Shown: positions 7,667-16,721 of the stretch, piece after piece | Layout: each line of letters begins with the position of its first letter | Position numbering within the stretch: position 1 is the stretch's first letter | From: Paenibacillus pasadenensis DSM 19293 | GTDB lineage: Bacteria; Bacillota; Bacilli; Paenibacillales; Paenibacillaceae | Direction: 5' to 3' | Assembly: GCF_000422485.1 (NCBI RefSeq) | Contig: NZ_AULW01000016.1 | Location: 210,336-274,335 of the forward strand | Length of the DNA: 64,000 bases | The notes under the pieces: generated by a model | The model's input: the letters and a program-made list of their open reading frames with translations, nothing else | Told to the model about the DNA's origin: nothing | Database searches by the model: none | Position numbers and translations under genes: made by a program

Positions 7667-8647
7667 GTGGTCACAGAGATGGGAACAACCGGGACAGTAA
7701 AGGCTTTGCACGACGTTCAAAAAGAAAGTAAAGCGCTGGCTGCAAGACGTCTCTGGAAAGGAATCAAAAGGCATTGGCAGCTGTACCTTCTTGTACTTGC
7801 ACCGCTGGTCTATTTCATTATTTTCAAGTACATCCCCATGTACGGGGCGCAGATCGCATTTCGCGATTTCAGCATTGTGAAGGGGATTACGGGAAGCGAT
7901 TTTGTCGGCTTGTCTCATTTCGAAGCTTTCTTTAAGTCGCCGAATTTCTGGCTCCTCATCAAGAACACGATGGGGATCAGCCTCTATTCGCTTCTCATCG
8001 GATTCCCTGCTCCAATTCTTCTGGCGCTTGCGCTAAATGAAGTCAGGAGCATGAGGTTCAAGAAAACCGTTCAATTGGTGACGTTTGCGCCGTTTTTTAT
8101 TTCGACCGTCGTCATGGTGTCGATGCTGATCATCTTCCTTTCTCCCCGTCTCGGGTTTGTCGATCAGATCGTCCAGGCACTCGGCTTCGAATCGATCAAC
8201 TTCATGGGGGTTCCAGGCTATTTTAAAAGCATTTTCGTCTTTTCGAACGTCTGGCAGAGCATCGGGTACGGCGCCGTCGTCTATTTAGCCGCCTTGGCCG
8301 GAATCAATCCAGAGCTCTATGAAGCCGCCAAGGTTGACGGCGCCTCTAGATTTCAGAAGATTCGGAATGTTGATCTCCCAGGCATCGCGCCCGCTGCCAT
8401 TATTTTGCTGATCCTGAGCGTGGGACAGATCATGAATGTCGGATTCGAGAAAATCTATCTGATGCAGAACCCGCTTAATGTAAGCACGTCCGAGGTCATC
8501 TCGACCTATGTCTATAAAACCGGTCTGCTCGGCGCGAATTTCAGCTTTTCCGCCGCTGTGGATCTGTTCAACTCCGTGATCAACCTGATTTTGCTGATTA
8601 CGGTCAATTCAATTGCTAAGCGCATCTCTGACAGCAGCCTATGGTAG
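7667..8647 (+). CDS. Sugar ABC transporter permease, LplB/YteP type
   Basis: This encodes an inner-membrane permease of up to 326 residues with six hydrophobic segments and the EAA loop (EAAKVDGASRFQKI...LPGIAP, about residues 219-240) that contacts the ATPase. It has the LplB hallmark YKYIPMYGAQIAFRDF early in the protein. The start may be GTG 7667 or ATG 7679; a GAGAGGGG sequence lies just upstream of the first. It pairs with the next permease, 13 bases downstream, and with the lipoprotein at 9686 as an oligosaccharide importer. The 170 bases before it hold only a weak promoter candidate (TTGACG at 7598-7603). Confidence 0.88.
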   Translation: MVTEMGTTGTVKALHDVQKESKALAARRLWKGIKRHWQLYLLVLAPLVYFIIFKYIPMYGAQIAFRDFSIVKGITGSDFVGLSHFEAFFKSPNFWLLIKNTMGISLYSLLIGFPAPILLALALNEVRSMRFKKTVQLVTFAPFFISTVVMVSMLIIFLSPRLGFVDQIVQALGFESINFMGVPGYFKSIFVFSNVWQSIGYGAVVYLAALAGINPELYEAAKVDGASRFQKIRNVDLPGIAPAAIILLILSVGQIMNVGFEKIYLMQNPLNVSTSEVISTYVYKTGLLGANFSFSAAVDLFNSVINLILLITVNSIAKRISDSSLW

Positions 8648-8660
8648 AGGAGGAATTCGA

Positions 8661-9560
8661 ATGAGTCGTACCCATGCCATCCGAGAGTCGCTTGGCGACC
8701 GGATCTTTCTGGCCTTCATCTATGCCTTTCTCATCCTTGTCCTGGCGACGGTCATTTACCCGCTCATCTTTATTGTAAGCTCCTCCTTCAGCTCGTCCGA
8801 AGCGGTCGTCAGCGGCAGGGTATGGTTGTGGCCGGTCGACTTCAGCCTGGAAGGCTACAAAGTCATCTTCAGCAACCCCATGATCCTGACGGGATATAAG
8901 AACTCGATTCTATATACCTTTTTTGGAGTGCTGGCCAATGTCGTGCTGACGGTTGCATTAGCCTATCCGCTGTCGAGGTCCACGTTCATCGGCCGCAATC
9001 TGATCATGATGCTTCTCGTTTTTACGATGCTGTTCAACGGCGGCCTGATTCCGACGTATCTGACGGTCAAATCATTGGGCATTCTCGATTCTCCATTGGC
9101 GATGATCCTGCCCGGTGCGATTGCCGTTTTCCAGGTCATCATTGCCCGCACGTTTTTCCAGTCCACCATCCCCAAGGAGCTTGGCGAGGCTGCCGAGCTT
9201 GACGGATGCTCGGACATCGGCTTCTTGTGGAGAGTCGTTCTTCCGCTCTCGAAAGCGATCATCGCCGTATTGGTGCTGTTCCACGCTGTCGGGACGTGGA
9301 ATGCCTATTTCGATGCTTTGATCTATCTGAAGTCGCCTGAACTGTTTCCGCTTCAAATCATCCTTCGAAACATCCTGATCCTCAATTCGGTCGATGCCGG
9401 CTCGCTTGTGGACGCCAATCAGTTTGCCGCAAGGCAGGGGCTGCGGGATCTGTTGAAATTCTCGCTTATCGTCGTTGCCACCGTACCGATCCTATGCATT
9501 TATCCATTCGTGCAGAAATATTTCGTGCAGGGAATCATGATCGGATCGGTCAAGGGCTGA
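8661..9560 (+). CDS. Carbohydrate ABC transporter permease, LplC/YtcP type
   Basis: This encodes a 299-residue second permease of the LplB-LplC pair, with six hydrophobic segments, the EAA motif EAAELDGCSDIGFLWRVVLP (about residues 176-195) and the typical LplC end YPFVQKYFVQGIMIGSVKG. ATG 8661 is preferred because GAGGAGG precedes it; the longer frame starting at 8613 would overlap the upstream gene. No ATPase gene accompanies it. Confidence 0.9.
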   Translation: MSRTHAIRESLGDRIFLAFIYAFLILVLATVIYPLIFIVSSSFSSSEAVVSGRVWLWPVDFSLEGYKVIFSNPMILTGYKNSILYTFFGVLANVVLTVALAYPLSRSTFIGRNLIMMLLVFTMLFNGGLIPTYLTVKSLGILDSPLAMILPGAIAVFQVIIARTFFQSTIPKELGEAAELDGCSDIGFLWRVVLPLSKAIIAVLVLFHAVGTWNAYFDALIYLKSPELFPLQIILRNILILNSVDAGSLVDANQFAARQGLRDLLKFSLIVVATVPILCIYPFVQKYFVQGIMIGSVKG

Positions 9561-9685
9561 TCCTCGAGGGAGATTTCGAAGGGAGGTGAGGCTTCGAGGT
9601 CGGGCTTCGAAGTCAGGCAGCAGGTTCAGGTCTTCGTCGTTTATTCTTCAAGGCTTTTCGTACGCCAATCAAAGGAGGAGTCATT

Positions 9686-11329
9686 CTGAAAAAGAGAAGT
9701 AGAATTGGGCTCGTCACGAGCATCGCGCTGCTGCTTGTCCTGGCGATGAGCGCATGCAGCAGCAACAACGCGGGCAATAACGTTTCTGGCGATAGCGCCG
9801 GCAACGGACCGGTTACCTTGGATACCTTCATATCCGTAAATCCCCGCATAGAAGATATCAATACGAATACGATAACGAAGCTGATCGAAGAAAAGGTCCA
9901 TATCAAATTCAAGTTCGAAGCGGCGCCTAGCGCCAGCGCGGCCGACAAGAAGAAGCTGCTCCTGGCCAGCGGCGATTATCCGTCCGTGTTTCTGTCCGGC
10001 GACTTCACCCAGGCGGAACAGATCGATTATGGCCAGCAAGGAGTCCTGCTTCCGCTCAACGACCTGATCGATAAGTACGGCAACGAGATCAAGCGGGCAT
10101 TCGAAGAAGACCCGGATCTGAAGGCGGCGATTACAGCTCCGGACGGCAACATCTACTCGCTGCCGAGCATCAATGATTGCTTCCATTGCTGGTATTCCCA
10201 GAAAATGTGGATCAACAAAGCGTGGCTGGACGAGCTCGGCCTCGAAATTCCGAAAACGACAGAAGAGTTCTACCAAGTTCTCAAGGCGTTCAAGACGCAG
10301 GATCCGAACGGAAACGGAAAAGCAGACGAGATTCCGCTCACGGGGGCCTACAATACTTGGCACGGCATTCCTTCTCATTTCCTTATGAACTCGTTTGTGT
10401 ACGACGACGACAACACCTTCTTCACGATGAAAGACGGCAAGGTAAGCCTCGCCGCAAACCAGCCCGAGTGGAGGCAAGGTCTGGAATATGTGAACAAGCT
10501 GTACAGCGAGAATCTGATCGACAAGGAAGCGTTCACGCAAAACAACGATGCCGTCATGCAAGTCGCCAACAAGGAAGGGGACAATGTAATCGGAGCGGTA
10601 TCGATGGGTCACATCGGGATGGCGTTCAATGTCTACGAGGGACAGACGCGCCATAAAGACTATGTGTCGTTGGCCCCGCTTGCCGGCCCGAACGGTGTCG
10701 CGTATGCAGGATACTACAAGGGATACGGCAACGGCGCCTTTGCGATCACGAACAAGGCTACGGAAGCGCAGCAGATCGCCGCGATCAAAATGGCCGATTA
10801 TATGTACTCCGAGGAGTTTGCAATCGCAAATGAGTATGGCCTAGAGGGGAATTATTGGGAGAAGGCGCAGCCCGGAGAAAAAAATGTCCACGGCGAACAG
10901 GCGAAGTACAAGCTTACGCCGGCATTTTTCGAGATCGGCTCAACGTTGAACGATCATTGGGACCAGATGGGCATTACCCGGCGCACGCGCGAAATCAGGG
11001 AGTCGTGGGTTGCCCCGAGCGATCCGTTGTCGGAGCAAGGCTTCGAGTACCGGTTGTTCCTGGAGACCGCGAACAACTACGAGAACAAGCAGCCGAAAGA
11101 AATCTATCCGCCTGCCGTCTTCCTGGAGGTGTCCGACGCCAAGCAGGTGAATAGGATCAAACCGCAGCTGGTCGATTATATCAACTCGAATATGGCGCAA
11201 TTCATTACGGGATCCAAGCGTCTGACGGATAGCGAATGGGATGGATATGTGAAGGGCTTCGATGGATTGAATCTCCCAAGCTATCTGGACATCTATCAGA
11301 AAGCGTATGACCGAATAGAGGGCAACTAG
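9686..11329 (+). CDS. Extracellular sugar-binding lipoprotein, LplA/YtcQ type, with probable CTG start
   Basis: This encodes a solute-binding lipoprotein of about 547 residues. Reading from CTG at 9686, 5 bases after AAAGGAGGAG, gives a full lipoprotein signal: KKRSR, a hydrophobic core and LVLAMSAC, the cysteine being the lipidation site. Starting at the first ATG (9746) would lose the whole signal, so the non-ATG start is well supported; ATT at 9683 is the alternative. The mature part has FHCWY near residue 170 and an EF-hand-like loop DPNGNGKADE from residue 206. It binds an oligosaccharide for the permeases just upstream. The 125-base gap before it carries several CTTCGA repeats of unknown meaning. 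Confidence 0.88.
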   Translation: MKKRSRIGLVTSIALLLVLAMSACSSNNAGNNVSGDSAGNGPVTLDTFISVNPRIEDINTNTITKLIEEKVHIKFKFEAAPSASAADKKKLLLASGDYPSVFLSGDFTQAEQIDYGQQGVLLPLNDLIDKYGNEIKRAFEEDPDLKAAITAPDGNIYSLPSINDCFHCWYSQKMWINKAWLDELGLEIPKTTEEFYQVLKAFKTQDPNGNGKADEIPLTGAYNTWHGIPSHFLMNSFVYDDDNTFFTMKDGKVSLAANQPEWRQGLEYVNKLYSENLIDKEAFTQNNDAVMQVANKEGDNVIGAVSMGHIGMAFNVYEGQTRHKDYVSLAPLAGPNGVAYAGYYKGYGNGAFAITNKATEAQQIAAIKMADYMYSEEFAIANEYGLEGNYWEKAQPGEKNVHGEQAKYKLTPAFFEIGSTLNDHWDQMGITRRTREIRESWVAPSDPLSEQGFEYRLFLETANNYENKQPKEIYPPAVFLEVSDAKQVNRIKPQLVDYINSNMAQFITGSKRLTDSEWDGYVKGFDGLNLPSYLDIYQKAYDRIEGN

Positions 11330-11355
11330 AAAAGAAGCAAAGGAGCTGTGACGGA

Positions 11356-12855
11356 ATGGTGAACAAGGAAATTGCCAAGGGCCCGTTTGAACCGACGTTT
11401 GAATCGCTTCGGACATTTGAATGCCCGGAATGGTTCCGGGATGCCAAGCTCGGCATCTGGTCGCATTGGGGAGCGCAATCGGTTCCCATGTTCGGCGATT
11501 GGTATGCCCGCAACATGTATTATGAAGGATCGGATCAATACCGGTACCACATCCGGCATTACGGTCACCCGTCTACATTCGGCTACAAGGATCTCGTGCA
11601 GCTCTGGAAAGCCGAGAAGTTCGATCCCGAAGGGCTGATGGACTTGTTCGAGCAGGCGGGAGCGAAATATTTTGTTGCGCAAGCGATGCATCACGACAAC
11701 TTTTTCAATTACGATTCGAAGATCCATAAGTGGAATTCGGTCCAAATGGGTCCCAAGAAGGATATCGTCGGCCTGTGGAAGGAAGCGGCTTCGAAGAGAG
11801 GCCTGCCGTTCGGAGTGACGGAGCATCTCGGGGCGACGTTCAGCTGGCATCAGTGGAATAAAGGGCACGACAAGGAAGGACCGTTCAAAGGCGTTCCGTA
11901 TGACGGCAATGATCCGCAATTCGAGGATCTGTACTTGCCGAATCGGGAGCATTACGATCCAGACAAAAAGCAGTACGATCTGGATCCGTGGTACACCTCC
12001 AACGCCTGGTGGCATCAGCGCTGGTTCGACGTGATGAAAGAAGTGATCGACTTGTACCAGCCGGATCTGCTGTACTCGGACGGGGCCTTGCCGTTCATCA
12101 ATTCGTGGGGCAAGTCGTCGGAGAACGGACTGGACAACGCCGACGTTGAAGCAGGCCTGCATGCAGTCGCGCATCTGTACAATACGAGCGCTTCGCTTAA
12201 CGGCGGTCGGAACAAGGCGGTGTACAACCAGAAGGATCGTAGGAAAGAAGTCTACTCCGTAGGCGTGATGGATATCGAACGGAGTCAGGAGCAGGGAATC
12301 AAGCCTGAGCCTTGGCAAACGGATACCTGCGTCGGCGACTGGTTCTACAACGTGAAAACCGTATACAAGCAGCCGGGACATGTCATCGAAATTCTCATTG
12401 ATATCATTTCCAAAAACGGCAATCTGCTGCTGAATATTCCCCAGAAGCCCGATGGCACGATCGACGACGAGTGCACGCACATCCTGAAGGAAATGGCCCA
12501 ATGGTTCGCTGTGTGCTCGGAAGGCGTCTACGGCACGCGTCCGTTCCGCGTGTCGGGCGAAGGGACCTCCAGCGTGGTGATCGATCATTTCAAGGAAGAC
12601 AAGGTGGAATGGAACAGCTCGGATTTCCGTTTCACGCAAAAAGGCAATACGGTCTATGCGTTCCAGATGCGCGCTCCGAGCGACGGTCTCGCCGTGATCC
12701 GGTCGCTGACCCCGCAGCATAAAGTGAAGAAGGTGCGGCTGCTCGGCGTCGGAGACGTGCCGTTCCAACAGGCTTACGGCGCTCTGATCGTATCGCTGCC
12801 GGAGCATCTTCCGACCCCGTATGCCAATTGCATGGCCATAGAGCTGGACCATTAG
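11356..12855 (+). CDS. Alpha-L-fucosidase, GH29
   Basis: This encodes a 499-residue GH29 enzyme without signal peptide, so cytoplasmic. It shows the family start FRDAKLGIWSHWGAQSVP, the active-site pair AMHHDNF near residue 115, the nucleophile segment LLYSDGALP with Asp242, and the C-terminal NGNLLLNIPQKPDG motif followed by a small beta domain. GH29 enzymes release L-fucose with retention of configuration. Its ribosome site AAAGGAG lies 10 bases before the ATG. It follows the binding-protein gene by 26 bases and so is probably cotranscribed with the importer, acting on imported fucosylated oligosaccharides. Confidence 0.92.
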   Translation: MVNKEIAKGPFEPTFESLRTFECPEWFRDAKLGIWSHWGAQSVPMFGDWYARNMYYEGSDQYRYHIRHYGHPSTFGYKDLVQLWKAEKFDPEGLMDLFEQAGAKYFVAQAMHHDNFFNYDSKIHKWNSVQMGPKKDIVGLWKEAASKRGLPFGVTEHLGATFSWHQWNKGHDKEGPFKGVPYDGNDPQFEDLYLPNREHYDPDKKQYDLDPWYTSNAWWHQRWFDVMKEVIDLYQPDLLYSDGALPFINSWGKSSENGLDNADVEAGLHAVAHLYNTSASLNGGRNKAVYNQKDRRKEVYSVGVMDIERSQEQGIKPEPWQTDTCVGDWFYNVKTVYKQPGHVIEILIDIISKNGNLLLNIPQKPDGTIDDECTHILKEMAQWFAVCSEGVYGTRPFRVSGEGTSSVVIDHFKEDKVEWNSSDFRFTQKGNTVYAFQMRAPSDGLAVIRSLTPQHKVKKVRLLGVGDVPFQQAYGALIVSLPEHLPTPYANCMAIELDH

Positions 12856-12894
12856 GGACATCGGGAAGAACAGAGACAAAGGGGATCGGTAGGG

Positions 12895-15252
12895 ATGCTC
12901 GACGAGAAATGCCTGTACGTTTCAACCGACGGCAACGACCATGCCAGGGGCACGGCGGAGCAGCCCTATGCTTCGATCGGGCGCGCGATGCGCGCCGCCA
13001 GGGAAATCATCGCCGCTGGAACACCGGTACGCGTGAAGGTCCATGGAGGCATGTATGACTTGACGGAGCCGCTTCGGTTCGGACCGGAGGACTCGGGATC
13101 AGAGTCCTCGCCGGTCCTGTACGAATCCATCGGAGACGATCCGGCGGTCATTACGGGCTCCAAGGTTCTGCAACTGGATTGGAAGCCTTATCGCGACGGC
13201 ATCATGCAAGCGCGCGCGCCAGAGGGACTGGTGCTGGATCAGCTCTACATCGATGGCCGGCTCTACCATATGGCCCGCTACCCGAATTATGACGAAGAGA
13301 TCCGCATCATGAACGGCTATGCGGCCGACAGCATCCGTCCGGAACGGGCGGCCCGATGGCGCAATCCGGAAGGCGGCTATGTCCATGCCATGCACAGCCA
13401 TCTATGGGGCGACTACTGGTACCGGATTGCCGGCAAGACCCAGGATGATGTGCTTGAGCTGGAGGGCGGGTGGCAGAACAACCGGCAGCTGGGCATGCAC
13501 AGCGAATTCCTTTACGTCGAGAATATCGTGGAAGAGCTTGATGCGCCCGGAGAGTGGTACTACGACGACAAAGCCGGCCTCTTGTACGTCTTCCCCTATC
13601 CAGGCACAGATCTGCTGACCGCGGAAACGAGAGGCGCTCATCTGCCTCATCTCGTCGAGATCATAGGCACGCCCGGGACAAGCGCGCAGCATCTTGCGCT
13701 CAAAGGCTTTGCGTTCGAGATGACTTCCCGTACGTTCATGGAAAACCGCGAGCCTCTTCTGCGCAGCGATTGGACCGTATATCGAGGCGGAGCGGTACTG
13801 CTGCGCGATACGGAGCATTGCTCGATTGCGGATTGCAGCTTCAGGAACCTTGGCGGGAATGCCGTATTCGTGGATGGCCGCAATCGCCATGTCCGCATCA
13901 CAGGCTGTCACCTGGAGGAGATCGGATCCAACGGGATCGCATTCGTAGGGCGGCCGGACAGCGTAAGAAGCCCGCTGTTCGAATATGGAGAGCGGCAGAA
14001 GCTGTCGGAGATCGACCGGATGCCAGGTCCGAAATCGGAAAATTATCCCGGCTCGTGCCTTGTCGAGGATTGTCTGATCACTCGTGTAGGGCGAGTGGAG
14101 AAGCAATCGGCTCCCGTTCAGCTATCGATGGCGATGGACATTACGATCCGCAGCTGCAGCATATACGATGTGCCGCGGGCCGGCATCAATATTTCGGAAG
14201 GCACGTTCGGCGGGCATCTGATCGAAAACTGCGACGTGTTCGATACCGTGCTGGAAACGGGAGACCACGGTTCCTTCAATTCATGGGGCAGGGACAGGTA
14301 TTGGCTGCTCGAGGATATGGATATGGATTCCTTGAATGAGAATCCAGGCGAGCCGGACGATCCGCTTCCCGTACTCGATATCGTACGGCCCATCGTCATC
14401 CGCCATAACCGGTGGCGCTGCGATTACGGCTGGGATATCGATCTGGATGACGGATCAAGCTGGTATGCCATCTACAACAATCTGTGTCTGGCAGGCGGGA
14501 TCAAGCTGAGGGAAGGCTTCTACCGCCGGTGCGAGAACAATATAATCGTCAATAATTCGCTTCATCCGCATGTATGGTTCAAGGGCAGCAGAGACATCAT
14601 CCGGCGCAACATTGTGTTTACGGCGTATGTGCCGATCCGGGTGCCGCAGCCGTGGGGGACAGAATGCAATGACAATCTGCTTCATGTTCCTGGCGCCCAG
14701 CCGTCGCCGGCAGACGAGCTCCAAGAAATGAGCGGGCGCGATCACCGATCGCTGGCGGCAGATGCGCAGTTCATCGATCCGGATATCGGCGACTATCGTG
14801 TCCGTGACGGATCGCCGGCGCTGGCGCTCGGCTTCAAGAACTTCCCGATGGACGCGTTCGGTGTCCGCAGTCCCCGGCTGAGGAAAAGAGCCAAAACGCC
14901 AAGACTGCCGCAGATCGGGGAGAGGACGGGCGAGTCGGGGCGTCTCCACCAGCATTCGCTCTGGGGCCATTGCAAGGTGAAAAACATTGTCGGCCTCGGC
15001 GAAGTTTCCGCTTCCGGCCTACCCGATGAGACAGGCGTCCTGATCGAGACGATACCATGGGGGAGCTGGCAAAATGAACGAGGCTTTCAGATCGCAGACG
15101 TTGTCCTTGACCTGAACGGAAGCAAGGTGGACACCGTGAACGATCTGCTCGAAAGCTATGAAGCGGTCCGAGAAGGCGAGACGTTCACAATTGCCGTGTT
15201 TCGTGGACAGAAGCGGGTCGTGCTCACGATCGACAACGCCAAGAATGACTAA
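12895..15252 (+). CDS. Right-handed beta-helix glycosidase (GH141/GH120-like) with C-terminal PDZ domain
   Basis: This encodes a 785-residue cytoplasmic protein. The N-terminus (LYVSTDGNDHARGTAEQPY) and the following repeats mark a right-handed parallel beta-helix. The segment around residues 440-480 (INISEGTFGGHLIENCDVFD, then TGDHGSFNSWGRD) resembles GH141 and GH120 enzymes, which include alpha-L-fucosidases and xylosidases; GH141 would suit this fucosidase cluster. Residues of about 690-780 form a PDZ-like domain (VKNIVGLGEVSASGL, GSWQNERGFQIADVVLDLNG). A PDZ tail on a glycosidase is unusual and may bind a peptide tail or partner. It lies between two GH29 genes in the same operon. Confidence 0.75.
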   Translation: MLDEKCLYVSTDGNDHARGTAEQPYASIGRAMRAAREIIAAGTPVRVKVHGGMYDLTEPLRFGPEDSGSESSPVLYESIGDDPAVITGSKVLQLDWKPYRDGIMQARAPEGLVLDQLYIDGRLYHMARYPNYDEEIRIMNGYAADSIRPERAARWRNPEGGYVHAMHSHLWGDYWYRIAGKTQDDVLELEGGWQNNRQLGMHSEFLYVENIVEELDAPGEWYYDDKAGLLYVFPYPGTDLLTAETRGAHLPHLVEIIGTPGTSAQHLALKGFAFEMTSRTFMENREPLLRSDWTVYRGGAVLLRDTEHCSIADCSFRNLGGNAVFVDGRNRHVRITGCHLEEIGSNGIAFVGRPDSVRSPLFEYGERQKLSEIDRMPGPKSENYPGSCLVEDCLITRVGRVEKQSAPVQLSMAMDITIRSCSIYDVPRAGINISEGTFGGHLIENCDVFDTVLETGDHGSFNSWGRDRYWLLEDMDMDSLNENPGEPDDPLPVLDIVRPIVIRHNRWRCDYGWDIDLDDGSSWYAIYNNLCLAGGIKLREGFYRRCENNIIVNNSLHPHVWFKGSRDIIRRNIVFTAYVPIRVPQPWGTECNDNLLHVPGAQPSPADELQEMSGRDHRSLAADAQFIDPDIGDYRVRDGSPALALGFKNFPMDAFGVRSPRLRKRAKTPRLPQIGERTGESGRLHQHSLWGHCKVKNIVGLGEVSASGLPDETGVLIETIPWGSWQNERGFQIADVVLDLNGSKVDTVNDLLESYEAVREGETFTIAVFRGQKRVVLTIDNAKND

Positions 15253-15272
15253 TGGAAATGGAGGACAGCACA

Positions 15273-16703
15273 ATGACGAAGGAGCTGATCCGATACGCCG
15301 CCCAGATTCGGCCGTCCGAACGCCAGCTGGCCGTGCAGGAATTGGAGTTCTACGCATTCATCCACTTTACGGTCAATACGTATACAGGCAAGGAATGGGG
15401 GATGGGGGACGAGGACCCGTCCATCTTCAATCCGGTCGAGTTCGACGCGGACCAATGGGTGGCGGCCTGCACGTCTGCCGGCATGAAAGGACTGATCCTG
15501 ACCTGCAAGCATCATGATGGCTTCTGCCTGTGGCCTAGCCGCTATACCGAGCACTCCGTCAAAAACAGCCCTTGGAAAAACGGAACGGGCGACATGGTCA
15601 AGGAGGTTTCGGAGGCTTGCCGCAGAGCCGGCATTAAATTCGGCGTCTATCTGTCTCCGTGGGACCGGCATGAACCGACCTACGGTGACTCGCCCCGCTA
15701 TAACGAGCATATGCTCAACCAGCTGACCGAGCTGCTTTCGAATTACGGGGACATATTCTGCGTATGGTTCGACGGCGCCTGCGGGGAAGGGCCCAACGGC
15801 AAGCGTCAGCAGTACGATTGGGATGCCTACTATGCACGGATTCGCGAGCTGCAGCCGAATGCCGCGATATCGGTCTGCGGGCCGGATATCCGCTGGTGCG
15901 GCAATGAGGCAGGGCATTGCCGGACCTCGGAATGGAGCGTCGTACCGGCCTCTCTCCGAGATAATGAGAAAATCCAGGAGAAGTCGCAGCAGGCCGATGA
16001 CCGGGAGTTCGCAAGGCGCTACCAGTCGGACGAGAACGATCTAGGCAGCCGTGCCGTCATTCAGCATGAACGCGAGCTCGTGTGGTACCCGGCTGAGGTG
16101 AACACATCGATTCGCCCCGGCTGGTTCTATCACGACTTCGAGGACGATCAGGTGAAATCTCTCGATGAGCTGCTGCAGGTCTATTATGGATCGGTCGGCG
16201 GCAATGCGACCTTCCTGCTGAATCTCCCGCCGGATCGACGGGGACTCATTCATGAGAATGATGTCGCACGTCTGCAAGAGCTCGGAGACAAGCTGCGCGA
16301 GACATTCCGGACGAATCTGGCCATCGGCGCTTCGGCAGCTGCAACGGAGTCGTCGGCAGGCTTCGATGCGGGCAGGCTGCTGGACGGGAACCGGGATACG
16401 TTCTGGGCGCCAGAGGAAGGCACGGAGCAAGCGGTTGTCGAGCTCGACCTCCAACGCGAGCAGACCTTCAGCCACGTGGTGCTGCAGGAGTATCGATATA
16501 CCCAGCGCATCGAGCGTTTCGAGCTCGAATACAAGGATGGGGAGCACTGGAAGCCGTTGTTCGAGGGCACGGTCGTCGGGCATAAGCGCATCTGCCGGTT
16601 CCATCCCGTCGCCTCGCGGCATATTCGATTGAAGATCACGGAATCCAGATGGCAGCCGCAGCTTGCCGCTATTGAAATCTATTCATCCATCCCATCCGCT
16701 TAA
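15273..16703 (+). CDS. Alpha-L-fucosidase, GH29, with C-terminal discoidin-like domain
   Basis: This encodes a 476-residue cytoplasmic enzyme. It has FYAFIHFTVNTYTGKEWG, CKHHDGFCLWPS, and the nucleophile segment VWFDGACGEGP with Asp167, typical of the GH29 branch that is often linkage-specific (GH29-B). The last 130 residues form an F5/8 type C (CBM32-like) domain (LDGNRDTFWAPEEG, then HIRLKITESRWQPQLAAIEIY). ATG 15273 is preferred over 15252 because GGAGG lies at 15259-15263. It differs strongly from the GH29 at 11356, so the two probably remove fucose in different linkages. Its neighbours are the beta-helix gene upstream and the GH2 gene 18 bases downstream. Confidence 0.9.
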   Translation: MTKELIRYAAQIRPSERQLAVQELEFYAFIHFTVNTYTGKEWGMGDEDPSIFNPVEFDADQWVAACTSAGMKGLILTCKHHDGFCLWPSRYTEHSVKNSPWKNGTGDMVKEVSEACRRAGIKFGVYLSPWDRHEPTYGDSPRYNEHMLNQLTELLSNYGDIFCVWFDGACGEGPNGKRQQYDWDAYYARIRELQPNAAISVCGPDIRWCGNEAGHCRTSEWSVVPASLRDNEKIQEKSQQADDREFARRYQSDENDLGSRAVIQHERELVWYPAEVNTSIRPGWFYHDFEDDQVKSLDELLQVYYGSVGGNATFLLNLPPDRRGLIHENDVARLQELGDKLRETFRTNLAIGASAAATESSAGFDAGRLLDGNRDTFWAPEEGTEQAVVELDLQREQTFSHVVLQEYRYTQRIERFELEYKDGEHWKPLFEGTVVGHKRICRFHPVASRHIRLKITESRWQPQLAAIEIYSSIPSA

Positions 16704-16721
16704 GCGAGGTAATCGAACCTT

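Noticed and set aside
8613..8660. Earlier ATG for the LplC-type permease
   Set aside because: It overlaps the upstream permease gene by 35 bases and has no ribosome site, while GAGGAGG precedes ATG 8661.
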